DNA of 64,000 nt. Source: Auanema rhodensis. Taxonomy: Eukaryota > Nematoda > Chromadorea > Rhabditida > Rhabditidae. This document shows, piece by piece, positions 1 to 12,500 of the stretch (the first letter of the stretch is position 1; each line of letters opens with the position of its first letter). The notes beneath the pieces were generated by a model. That model was not told where the DNA came from. It did not search any database and saw nothing but the letters and a program-made list of their open reading frames with translations. Made by a program: the position numbers and the translations under genes. The DNA is taken from the NCBI GenBank assembly GCA_964057225.1, contig OZ059894.1, positions 7,636,131 through 7,700,130 of the forward strand. Reading direction: 5' to 3'.

Positions 1-432
1 CTGAGAAGGGGGAAAAGTAAAAAGGAACCAAATGCTGTCTATGAGATATGAATAGACCAATATAGAAGAACATTCATATATGCATGTTGAAATTTTTTTT
101 CTCATATTCTTGAACTAAAACACAAAACTTTAATTATATTATAATATTATTTATGCATATAGAAGGAAATAGTATTCGAGAATAGACATGCAATTTGTAA
201 ATGATGTCCTGAATGCAACCCACTTGATGGAACAATATTCATTGAAATGAACTTTGAATTTGCATTGACTTATAGTCTAATTTTCACGTTTTCACGTGTA
301 CTTGTGCATGGCATTACGTATTGGAGCAAAACATTATATTCAAATTCTTATGTATAGTAAACAATTATATTAAAAAATTATAATGATTCTTACTCAATAT
401 ACATATTAAGAATAATAATCATCATCACGTAC

Positions 433-567
433 CTATATTATGACAGTACTCATGAGGATGAAGCCGATAACTCGACGATGACGTATCTTGAGAAAATAAC
501 GGTTGGTCATCATCAACGTGGCAATATGAGGAAGCCCGAACCCTCATATCATTCAGTTTTCGAAAAT
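433..567 (-). CDS. Orphan internal coding exon of an unidentified gene
   Basis: On the minus strand an acceptor (atttcag) precedes 44 open codons that end at a gtacgtga donor. Phases are 2 nt in and 1 nt out. The exon is about 45% G+C in a region near 28%. The peptide is polar and Ser-rich, with a run DDDQPLFSQDTSSSSYRLHP, and shows no domain I recognise. An internal Met (DMRVRAS) could be a start codon. The next exon should lie to the left of the window or within 1-430. I could not link it convincingly to an upstream exon, so the gene is partial and unnamed. Confidence 0.4.
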
Positions 568-3500
568 CTGAAATGATTTCAGAGTACGAAATGTAATAAC
601 ATTATAATCAAAAGACAAAAAAAAAGTCTTTAAGACATACAGATGCGAAAGACAAAAAAAATTTTATGGATTAATGGATTAAAGAAAAATACGATGGAAA
701 CATTGACTGTTAACTATATGTATGTATATGTATATACATATGTATTTACACATCCACATGTTAGTATAATATAAAGTATTTATAAAAATTTCATATAATA
801 TGCATATGTATTTTTATATTTTTATTATAATTTTTTCATGTTTTCATTAGTTGTTAAATGTTTCTTTCTTGAAACAAAATAAGGTCAGAATAATTAATTC
901 ATTATTTACGTTTTGAGACCAAATATCCTTTATTTTTGTTTATTTTAAATTAAATATAATAATATATAGGATTAACGAATAGATTATTTTGAGTAAAATG
1001 AAATTAAGTGAAAAGCTAGACAAGCTAATTAAAAAAATCACTACATGTTTAGATGATCAGCAAGTCAAAAAAATCATTCAAATCATCGTTTTCGAATAAC
1101 TAATTTTCTTTGGCTTAATTTGAAAATTGTCTCAGATTAACTAGAAAGTGGTACTAGAAATGCATGCATAGAAGTAGCTTACATGTGTACATGTGTGTAT
1201 GTATGTATCTATTTATTTTCTTTTTTTTTTCTTATTTCAATTAAAAAAAAGACAATCCTTTTCTAACTATAATATTATAATAGAAAGTATGTATCAATTT
1301 ACATAAAATAATAAATAATGTATTATATGGTGTTGATAACTAAGAGAAAAAAAAGATTTTTCCTTGTCAACGTAATCTATAAAGATTTATAAAGTATTTG
1401 ATTCAATTCTAGACATTCTGCTCCTTTCTATAAAGAATATTTGAGGGTTAAAACAGATAAATTATTAAATAAAGAACAGGTGAAATGTATGAGTTGAAAA
1501 TTAGTAAAATGATATCATTTAAGAAAAGTAGTGAGTCTGTTATATCATATGGAATCATTTTCTTTTAGTAATTTATGTATAATGAAAATCTTTATTTTTG
1601 TTATCAGACCAGATAATTGAATGGTAGCTTTAATCTTTGAATATGATATAACAGCTAATTTTAAATTCAAATAAGATGGATAGAGCTTTCAACTATAATT
1701 TTTATTTTTGTTTAATAAACTTAATAAAACGTTTAAAAATTATAAGATTGTTTTTAGAGAAATTTAGAATTTATTCTAGTAATCTAGATACATACATACA
1801 TCATGTATAATACAAGTACATGTGTATATCATATTTTCATGTTTTAAATTTGAAGAATTCGTCAAAAATTATCATTTAAATCACGTAATAATCAAACAAA
1901 ACGTTAAATTTAAAAAAGAAAAAAACGTAATAAGATAGAAAAAACATTTTTAGATTTGTAAAATAACGTAAGCATCTTATATGAACAACTAGAAGGTAAA
2001 ATAGGAGAACAACAGTGGTAATTGCATTCATTCTTGGAGAAGCAGACGAATTGGAGTGGAATTCAAGTGAAGCACATTGTGAGACGAAGGACATTTTGAA
2101 ATGAAGTTATGATATGGAGAAAAAGATTTTCGAAAGACTAAAATTGTTGAAAAACGTCTGTGAGTTGGAGAAGATGCAGAAAAGAAATTAGAGAAGAAAT
2201 GGGACAGAGTGATGTGATACTATATTCTGGAAGTTAAGATAATTGGAAAAAAAGAAAAACAGGAAGATAGCTGATATACGCACATATATATAATCGAAAT
2301 AACAGCCAATATTGAAGGGATGAAGGTTAACCCATACAAAGGGAAAATGGTATATACTGAGGGTTAAGAGAGTGGAAAGAGTGTTGTAGGAGGTGAGTAC
2401 GGGAGTGAGAGAGAAAGCATGAAAACAGCAAACTGACTGCAGAGATGAAAAAGAAAATGAGAATGTAAGAGATAACAAGAGAGTGATTGGAGAAGATTAC
2501 AAGATAAAGAGAGTATGAGAGCAAGAATGAGAAGAGGGCTGAGGAAAGACAATTGGATTGGCAATAAAGAGCTGATGACACATGCTCTCACGCAGAATCA
2601 GAAGAAGGACATTCGTCTGTTACTGCAAAAGCTAGCCATCTCTTAGCTTTCTGGGTGACCAATTTGTCTTCTGATGATTCAAAACCTCATCTGCGTCTAG
2701 TCTATAAGCTTGAAGCATGTGGAAAAGACAAAAGGGCTATGAAGTATAGATAGGCCAGGAAGATCGTGAGAGAAAACAAGAGAAAGAGAGATTGAAATAT
2801 CTAAGACAGGATAAAGAAAAAAAAAGAAAAAAGCAAAGGATATTGGAAAAGAGAGGAAGGAAAAGAGAGAAAGATTGGGAGAGAAAAAGAGAGAGAGATT
2901 GAAAAAAGAAATACGGCTAGATTGGAAGGGATGGGTTGTGCGGGTTGTTGAAATCGAAAATAGGATGTTCCTCAACATGGCCATGATAGCCTCCGAATCA
3001 GCCAGATCAACTTGATTACATAAAAGGTCATTGTTAGTGATGTGTTCAAGAAAAAAATGCGAAAAGTCGAATATGCTCGTTATAAGAAACATGAGTGATG
3101 TAACGAGAGCATAAAGGAAGTTAGAACTAGTTAACTCATGCAATAAGGCAAATTGCAACATAACCAAACGACCTTATGTTTGTCAACTTTCTTGATTTAC
3201 TCTGTTTTTGATTCAGATCGCAAAAAAACTGATTGAGCAATATGACATTCTAGCAGATGAACTCGTGCCTCTTTCTAAATGACATCAAAGACAAAGCTTG
3301 TCGACATTCGAGTCACATTGATCGTAAAGCATCAATCATGTCTCATTGGCGATCAATGAGCCTACTCATTCATGTGTGTCTGTGGCTGATGATCTCACAG
3401 GAACTGAAAAAACCACAGTTTTTGCATTTTATGGCCGGCTCAATGCCTTGAAAGTCTATTATAAGTAATAATCTATAAGAGTTGAAATAAATTGTTGTTT

Positions 3501-6500
3501 TCTAACTGTTTGGCTTTCTATGCGCAATAACCTTGCGGCTCATCTTTTTTCCCTCCCTCCTCATTTATTTCTCTCTAATAGTACTTTTTTCCGGGTAACA
3601 TAAAAAGAAAGAGATCAGTTGGAGCCATCCCTCCTCCCTTCGTAAATGCCTGTCACGATTTTCAGGAAGACATTCTCGGATTACATGAAAACCTCCATCA
3701 GCAGACAGCCCTACTAGCCTTTATTGGAATTGCCTCATGACGATAACTGGTATGTGTACACATAAATATATTTCAGATAGTTTATTTGAGTTTTAAGCCT
3801 TCAACTTCATTTTTTTCAAACCGTAAAATGGTGAAACTAAGCTGTTAATCCATAATATATATGTATTTATGGAAGGTTATCATTTAAAAAAACCTGTACA
3901 TGTATTTACATAGTATTAGTTTCATTTTTTAACTCAAAAAATATGATGTTTCCTAGAGAGAGTGGATTTCCTCAGAAAGTATTTTGTAGCAGATAAGAAA
4001 AGCGATATTATGCAATAAATAAAATAGAATGGGCCCCGCTTATTATAGACGCTCGAATGAGAAACTGACCAAAAAAAATTAGTTTATATTCCTTCCGGTT
4101 TTTGCGCATTTAACTGAGTTACAACTTCGAGATGAGACAGAAATGATTATTCAGAATAGATAGAATAGAAAAAAACACTTTTTTTGAAGATAATGACTTT
4201 AAAAAGGTTAAAAATAAGACAAATAGCTCAAACAACTTGAGAGGCAAACGATATCAAATCACTGAGATTACTTCAAGTTAATTGAAAGTGGATGTCGCCA
4301 GAATAGCAGGAAATGATTGAGAACGTATGGATGAAATTGGAGGAGAATAGGAAAATTGTGATTACCCAACAATTTATATTATTTCGTTGGAAAAAAACTT
4401 AAAAATTTGCACTTTCAAAGATAAATAAGAATTTTGTTCGTTAAGTATTGTAGTCAATAACCAAAATATCTATGTATATCTTCAGTCGGCACTAGAAAGT
4501 ACAAAGCCATTCTCTGCTTTCTTTTATTCTTTTCAAGAATAGAGAAGATAGTTGAGTTGAGAAATGATGAACAGATGACTCTATCATGCAAGTCTGACAA
4601 GAAAGTTTTGAAAATCTCGAAAACGTGAAGCATTCAAGGTCATGTCGTTTGAGCGCAAAATGAGGTTAAACAAGCAAGACTCATGTAGTGATAAACAGTC
4701 ACGCAAGAGTTTTGTCTCAAGAGTATCCAAGACCGACATCATCTACCAATGATTATAACTCAAACATTTAAAAATTGACTGAGAAATCGGATAACGTCTG
4801 AAGTACATTTGGATTAAAAATTTTTGTGAATTACAAAAAATAGGATATTGAATATAAAATGTGGAAAATGTCAAAAACAAAAAGTTTTAAAATTGTAGAG
4901 TATTTCTCGAATATCTGGCATAGCCAGACTGAAGCTATAAGACAATGTGAAGACAGAAAACATAAAGACAAGATGACGATTTTATGTCTTTCTCGAATAT
5001 GTTCTCAACAGAATTACAGAAAAAAAAAGAAAAAATAACAAATGGAGACAAGGCTTCTATAAAGTTTTTAAGCTCTTATAAAGAAGGTTTTAAGTCAAGC
5101 GTCTTGATGACAAGTGCAACGTTTCAGCTGGTCGCAATTTGAATGTTCTGAAGAAACTAATTTAATTAATCCAGTTCGAATGAATACGAAGAACTCCTTG
5201 AGGTTGGACATCTTTTGCATCATCGTACCTAACTGGATAAGCTACAGAATAGGAAAATGAAAGAGGGATCAGAGAAATAAATTAGATAAAGGAAATGATC
5301 AAAAACGGAATGAAGGCTTCAGAAAAAAGCAAGGTGTGAAGACAAAGGTTGAGAGAAATGTAAGCAAAATAAAATAAAAAAGAAGAAAAGATAAGAATAT
5401 GAGCTGGATGAGTAAGAGAAAAAAGGAGAAAGAATTGAGAGATAAGAGGAAAAGAAAAAGATGAAGCAAAGGAATATACGAATAAAAAAAGAACAAAATA
5501 CAACCGCATTCTGAAGCGAAAAAATAAATAAATAAAACTGAGATTTGCCACGTGAGTTTTCACGTGTCGACGAACATTGGCAGAAATTCATTTTGCGGTT
5601 TAGGCAGTCAGTTAGACGAGAAGGTTAATGCCTGTTGTAAACAGCTTTCAGACGGCAAAGAAGAAAAAGAAAAACGGAATGGCCTACATATACGATTATC
5701 TAGTTACTATATGTCTATATGACCCTGTCTGACAACTGTTTGCTATGAGGTGAATAAATCTTACTAATTATCCCATTCTCACTACATAAAGGGTGAATCT
5801 TAGCACCCTTAACACCAGTAAATCCTACAACTTTAAAGTTCAATGAATTGGTTTCCACAAATGGAAAAATATTGAGTGTAATAAAATTTATGTCATTGAT
5901 CAAAAAAGTGTAATTGAACAAAGAAAATGACTGGAAATAGCAAAAACTTTTAATTTACAGCGAACAACATTGTTCATATGTTCCTCCAATATGTTTAATC
6001 AAGTTAGAATTAAAATCTGATCTGAAACAGCTGTTTTCTATCATCATTTCTAAATGAAAGATATAAATACGTCTGTCTGAATTAATTTTATTTTATCATT
6101 TTTCTCATTTTTTTTGTGTTCAGTGCTTTGTTCGTTGATAGAACTTTGAAACAAAATATATTTTAAGACATGTTATTGATGAAATGTACCTCACTCTGAT
6201 TGCATCTCAATTTTCTCAGACATATAATTGAAAAACTCTTGAGCCGTTCACATACAACTTTGTTGAGTTGTACTCCATTGTATTATCTGATCTGAATACT
6301 TCTGGCCTAGCTTGTATTTCGATTAATAAAAACTTTTCAATCATTATATTAGCGTATTGAATAAACATTAAGCTATATTATAGCAACATAGATTTACATC
6401 CTAGCCAAGCTTTTGTAAGTCAGGCGGAAATTACTAGAATTTCCTTACCAACCTAGCGCAACATTCTAATAATTGACCGGAAAATATCAAAAAGCAATTA

Positions 6501-9500
6501 TACGGAATTTATGCTTTAATCATATATGAGGACAATTTCCTATTTTTCTTTTGACTCTAGAAAATGGAAAACTAAATTAAATAAGGAAAAGAGCGTTTTT
6601 AACGATTTTGTTGCGAAATAATTAGAGTTATGCCCGTGAACAGGTACATCTGCTACTAGCTCAGTGACTATAGATGAAGCATTATAGGGTTGAAGTCCGT
6701 TTTTTTTCGACAAAATATTGACAATTAGTGTGGCAGAAAACTTGAAGTATGTTCAAGACATTCCGCTTTCGAAAATTGTTGGGAAGTACATCATGGCGAT
6801 CATATTATAAACAAGAACATAAGCTAAAGAGTTAATGGAAAAGATTTCTATTTATTCTATATTTGAAGTCAGAATTTTAAATATTTGATGAAGGGGACGA
6901 GAACAATGATGCAATTAATTTCCGAATAGGTTGTTGCAGATATTTTATAGTTCTCTTTGAAACACTTAAAACGATATACGTTTAAGTAGTGGAATGTAGC
7001 TCAAAACTGAAACTTTTGTTTAATCAATAGCTGGAAGAGAATTTTTTTGTCAGCTTTAAAAAAGGTTTTTGAGTGAAAGGTTAAAAGAAACAGATGATAT
7101 TATTTTCTTTAGGAGAAGTTAAATAACCTCAAAATAAGGAAGTATGATTATCTGTTTGAAACAGAGACATAAGATAAGAAGATGTATGAAATAGATGAAG
7201 AAGCAAATAGAAAGAAAAGAAAAAGAGTGAAAGAGAACAGAGATAGTTGGTTACATACATATGCATGTACTAATTCAGATAATATTAGAATATATTAAGA
7301 TTATTTTAAATCTCGAAAGATAATTACCTAATCATTGCACTAATGCAGGAACTATTTCAACTCTTTTCTCTCTAACGTATTTTGATTTACAATTAATGTT
7401 ATTTAAAATAAAATGATATAATATTTCAAATGTTATAAGAAAAAAGATCATCAAACAAGAAAATAATATACTGACACTCTCGATTAAATTATATATGTTT
7501 AGGTATATATGTATAATATATTATGTTTGAGGTTAGCTAAAGATGAAATATTGAAAAACAATTTGAATAAGTACTATTTGTAGCAATTGAACGATTTTTT
7601 TCATCAATATCTGCAACATTTTCGTTATTTTGATAGTTGGAACCAACTTCTTTACTGAAGTAATGTGTAGATTCCCGTGAGAGTTGAAACTGAAAAAGGA
7701 AAAGCCATCTTCTTGTGAAGGTTCAAATGGTTACAATCTATTCATGGTTCTTACTAAAATGCACCATTATGAGTTAGGGCGGAGACGAAGTATGAACATT
7801 GATGATGAAGATTTGTGCTTTGAGTAATGCTAAATAGGAAGACATATTGTGAATATTTGGTGTTTCAGACAATATACTAATGAAAAAATATTTTGATCTC
7901 ATTTAAATAAGTTGCAAATGTAAAATGTTGTTCTAATTGGTTAGAGAATAGGGGAGGAAACACACTTTGTACAGTTTATTGGTAGAATCAAGGTTTTTTC
8001 AACGACCAATCGTCACCATGCATATCTTCTGAAAACGAATATTTTCATTTTCTAACTCCCACAGGGTGCTGGTTTTCAATTTCCATCCATTTGTAGTAGA
8101 TAACAAGATATTTTACTGCCTTTACAAGACGATTTTTTAAGAGAATACATAAAATATAAATAGTTAAAATATTAAATAATTTGAAAACGTAGTTCTAACA
8201 AATACGAAAAACAGTTTATGCCTTTTCAAGTATTTCTTCTTTTCTCGTACTTATGTTTAAACTAATAGCCAAACACAACATGACTTAGCCAATTAAACTT
8301 TCAAAGACTTTTCATGATAAATACCTATTTCATGTAGTTCTTTGTCAGCATTTCAACTTTCTTTTAAGCATTAAACTTTTCTTTTCTTGTACTTCTGGCC
8401 CCCCTTCTATAAACATGAATCCTATTTCTGATGATGACAGAAAATCAAAATATTTATGTCGAATATGTACATATTTCATCAAACAGATTGAAATATTTTT
8501 GTTTTGTGTATATGTATTTCATTTAACTTTAATAATATTTGTTGAAATATTAATAAAAAAATTAGGAATTGAAGAGAAATAATGTTTATAACAATTATAT
8601 ACATAGAATAAATGTATATACAACATACATAGATATATTAAATGTTCAAATTATCTATATGTATCTATTTTCTTTGAAAAATAATGTACAGTTCATAGAC
8701 TTCTGAATTTTATTTTTTTTTCGAAAAAAGGAAAAATAGTAGTGTATGATTCTTATAGAATTTTTTTCACATATATACAACACATAACAAATAGTGTATA
8801 AATAAGTAACAACCGGTGGCTCTGAGATGAAACCTAAACATGTAATCCGAGAAAAATGCTGGAAATGCATTTGATGGGTTTTGTATGAGGTTTTGAGAAT
8901 TAGGGTTACAATATTTTTTAAATTAATGATTGATCACAGGAAAGATAGACCATATACAAAGACATAGGGTGAAATTAAGTTGAAATGAAATATTCGAAAA
9001 GAAAAAGGACGATATAGGTATAAGAGGATTAACCTTTGATTTTTCTCGGAAACTATATATGATGATACGTTAAAGCTTCTTGTTGAAGAAACTCATTTAA
9101 CTAGATATTGAGGTTTTATATACAGAATGATGTGAGGAGGATACAGAAATACAGTGAAATGAGTATATTGAAAGCAAAAAAACATAGAACTATAGATTAA
9201 GGGATAGAAATTTGTTGGAAATATTCTACGATATTCATATATGTTATGATATGACTAGTGTGCGAAATCTGATTGGCATCGGAATAGAAAAGTCTTTCTA
9301 GGTTTTTCTGCGTTTACTTTTAGAACTCTAAGAAAATCTGTTACTGAACTGAGAATTAAGAATTGAGAACAAAATTGATGGCACCTTAGGCATAGGTCAA
9401 GCTAATGGCAGAATATGGTGAACAAACTATTTGTATAACAATTCTGATAATATCTCTTCTAATCTATATACTGTATCACATTTGGTTTGGTTATTTGAAT

Positions 9501-9599
9501 GTGTACGGGACAGAATACCGTACTCTTCCACAACGTTACGGTAGGCACAGGGGTCGCATTACGGTAACATGCCACTGACATTCGCGCCCAATTTCCAGA
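568..9599. other. Non-coding stretch, AT-rich with purine tracts
   Basis: I see no gene with splice-consistent exons here. There are purine-rich tracts on the plus strand (about 2160-2540, 2755-2930 and 5260-5480), whose complements give only Ser/Leu/Phe-rich spurious frames. There is also a pair of CACGTG motifs at 5549-5566. Small open stretches at 3582-3740 (+) and 5531-5591 (-) are slightly G+C-richer but lack clear gene structure. Confidence 0.5.
5549..5566. promoter_or_regulatory. Paired E-boxes (CACGTG x2)
   Basis: Two perfect CACGTG hexamers are separated by 6 nt. CACGTG is the binding core of bHLH-zip factors of the Myc/Max, TFEB and USF type. A functional role is inference; there is no gene start beside it that I can confirm. 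Confidence 0.3.
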
Positions 9600-12500
9600 T
9601 TACGGTATGACAGTATTGAGGTGTGTTGGTTGCAGTAAAGGATGCTGTGCTCGAGGATGCACAATATTACCCAATGCTTGAGGATTCAATACTGATTGAA
9701 ATGACTGAAACTGTTTAAAATTAGTTTAAAATAGTATTCACTTAAGTGTGTTACCTGAGAAATTCCTACAGCACCATTTGGAGAATGTGACATATGAGTC
9801 AGACTTAAAGTATTCGGAAGAACAATATTCAAGCCAGTTTGAAATAATCCCTGCAATTTAATTCATGAATTGCTGTTAATTACATTATTATAATACCTGA
9901 TTTGATTGGGGAACAACACTTTGGTGTGGTTGTTGTTGCTGCTGTTGCTGCTGTTGATGTTGCTGTTGCTGATGATGAATCTGAGCTTCTTGTTGCGCTT
10001 TAGCTTCAGCTTCCGCTCTAGCTTTCATAGCATGTGATTTCATATGTGCATTCAAAGACTAAAACAAACAAATAAATAATTATATTTAGAAACTAGTAAT
10101 ACCTTGACTTTCTCAAAGCATTTATCACATAGTCGACAATGGAAGAATCCATCAGCACTAGGTTGAGCGCCTTTTTTGGGTGGAGCTGCATTACCATGCA
10201 CTTTCATAGGAGCATTCTGAGAACATATCACGTTTAGTTATAAGTAAATTGAAGATAATAGTATTTACAATATGATAATTTCTATTGAATTGTGAGTTGT
10301 CTTTTGCTGAAGTTTGTCCATTTAAATGGTTATGATTTGACGTTGTTGGTAAAGTCGTATGATCTTGCGCAGGGGACGTTCCCATGAATGACTGGCTGCA
10401 AAAGAAACGAATAATATGAGCAATAATGATTCAAAGAAAAATAAAATGAAAATGTTTTAAAACTTACAAACTGGGCGGTCTACTATCAATAAAATCTTGA
10501 AGTGCTTGGTATGGAGCTGCAGTGGTATCATGATGACGTGAGCCGTCATGTATATCGGGTTTCTCATCCAGTGAGCATTTTTTCATTGGAATAGCATCTT
10601 CAACCTACAATATTCGTAACAGTTAGAAAACAGAAATTTATCAATTTAGCTTGCCTGATTCAGATTCAGCTCAAGAAGTTGTCGTTTTCGTCGCAGATTT
10701 CGAAGCTTTCGATAATCATCTGGACAACATTTTTTCCACATATAATAAAATTCCACACATTCTGTATTTGATTTGCTTCCAACCTATAAGACGATGAAAA
10801 ATTAGTAAAAATTACAAAAATTTTCAATAATACCTCTTGGGATACTTGAATAAAATCTTTTTCTGTTTTGTAAATAGCATCTTGGAATGTAGCTATCTCT
10901 TCTGGACTCCAGTATGTAGAATCAGGATAAGATGATGCAAGAATTATAGGATAATGTTGCCAATCCAGGGTGTCACATCGTAATAAATCAACGGTTGCAG
11001 CTTCAATGTTACCACTGTTTTCCATTAATAGATGTAATGCTAATTCTAAGTTGCTACCGGGTGACGGCACTGCTTGACTACACGATAGCAATTCGAAGCC
11101 TTGAACTGAAAAAATGAAAATGAGAAAAATGTTTAATTATTGAAGTTCAATCAATAGAAGTAAGTAAAACAAACTTTGTTCGGGATCTAGTCCTTCCAAT
11201 ATAGATGGAGCAAACATTAGTTGATCCTTATCAGGCAATTGTTCTAGCTCGGCTTTACTAATCTCTCGTTCTCGCCATTTATACACTTTTGCTTGATAAT
11301 TGGATCCTATATTGATATGTCTGAAAATGAATATTCATTTGGAAATTCAGAAAAAAATTCTCTTACGCATTAGCATCTGTGAATCGAGGACAGTTCTCTT
11401 CCATTTCTTCTTCTAATTCATATACAACTGAAATCGTTGATTCTTTCCTCGAACATGAACCAGATGATTTTCCATAATAATCTTCTGATCGATGAGACGA
11501 GGTAGATGCTACTGACTCTTTCCGTAAAGCTTCTAATTCATCGGCAAAATTGGCGTGATTGATTTGAGTAGCCATATAGAAGAAGCCGTTCTTTCTTGTT
11601 GGATGCTGTTGCTGTGAAATCGGTGTTGACATCGTTTCATGACATGATGGCAGCACAACAGAATCCGATGGAGAAACGGTTGTTGAGCTGCTAACGTCTT
11701 CTACTTTAAGACCAGGTGAGTCACTCATTTCTACATCATCACTAGGATTGTACAGACCAGCAGAATCAGAATCACTGCCTCCTGAGCACGCCGATGTTGA
11801 TGTTGTCTGCAAAAATAATAAAATCATAAGAAAGGTAGAAGAAGAGTTTAGTGATTTTTTATTTATTTTCATCTTTATATGAGAGGAGAAGAAAATATGT
11901 TTTATTATTCATATTACTGCATTCTTCTGCTTTTTCTCTTAAATCGTAATGTTTCTCCGATACAATTTATTTCTAAAACTTCACGCAATCAATAACATGA
12001 AGACCTGTGTATGTGTATGTGTGTAGAGAAATTTGTCAATTTTGTCATCGAAATTACGTCATTGAAAATATTATATTTAAACGTATGTCTTTCTTTTGTT
12101 TAAACTATACTTACATACTACGTGAATTTGGAATTTTTAATTTTTTAAATATTTTTTGAGAATAGAGTTTGATTTGGTAATTACCTGATTTTGAGCCAGG
12201 CTTTTGGCTATTTGCCAGAATAAGCCAGAGCCGTTCCTCATTGGGCTAAGTATAGGTGGAGGTGTATATTGAGTTGTTTCACCAAATCTTGGAGCTCTCA
12301 GATGGCTGAAATGATGAAATGAATAAGATAATAGTTTTAGAAAGCTGCTATTATTACTACTAATACCACAATATAGACTTTATAAAAAGTTTTGAGATGT
12401 GTTATAATAAAAAGCTTAAAACAGAACAATTTGATTATATTTAAGCCAAAATACGTAAAATCGGATTGAAATTAGAATGTCAAGAAAGGAGATGATGTAT

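Noticed and set aside
2188-2591. Overlapping minus-strand ORFs rich in Ser, Leu and Phe (also near 5282-5591, 17438-17860, 24510-25146, 31069-31306, 36635-37024 and 45660-45894)
   Set aside because: They are complements of purine-rich tracts. They have low complexity and several frames open at once, with no domains or splice signals.
2697-3167. 156-codon minus-strand ORF, the longest outside known genes
   Set aside because: The second half is the complement of a purine tract. The first half is Leu/Phe-rich without a recognisable motif, and it has no sign of exons. Kept only as a weak possibility.
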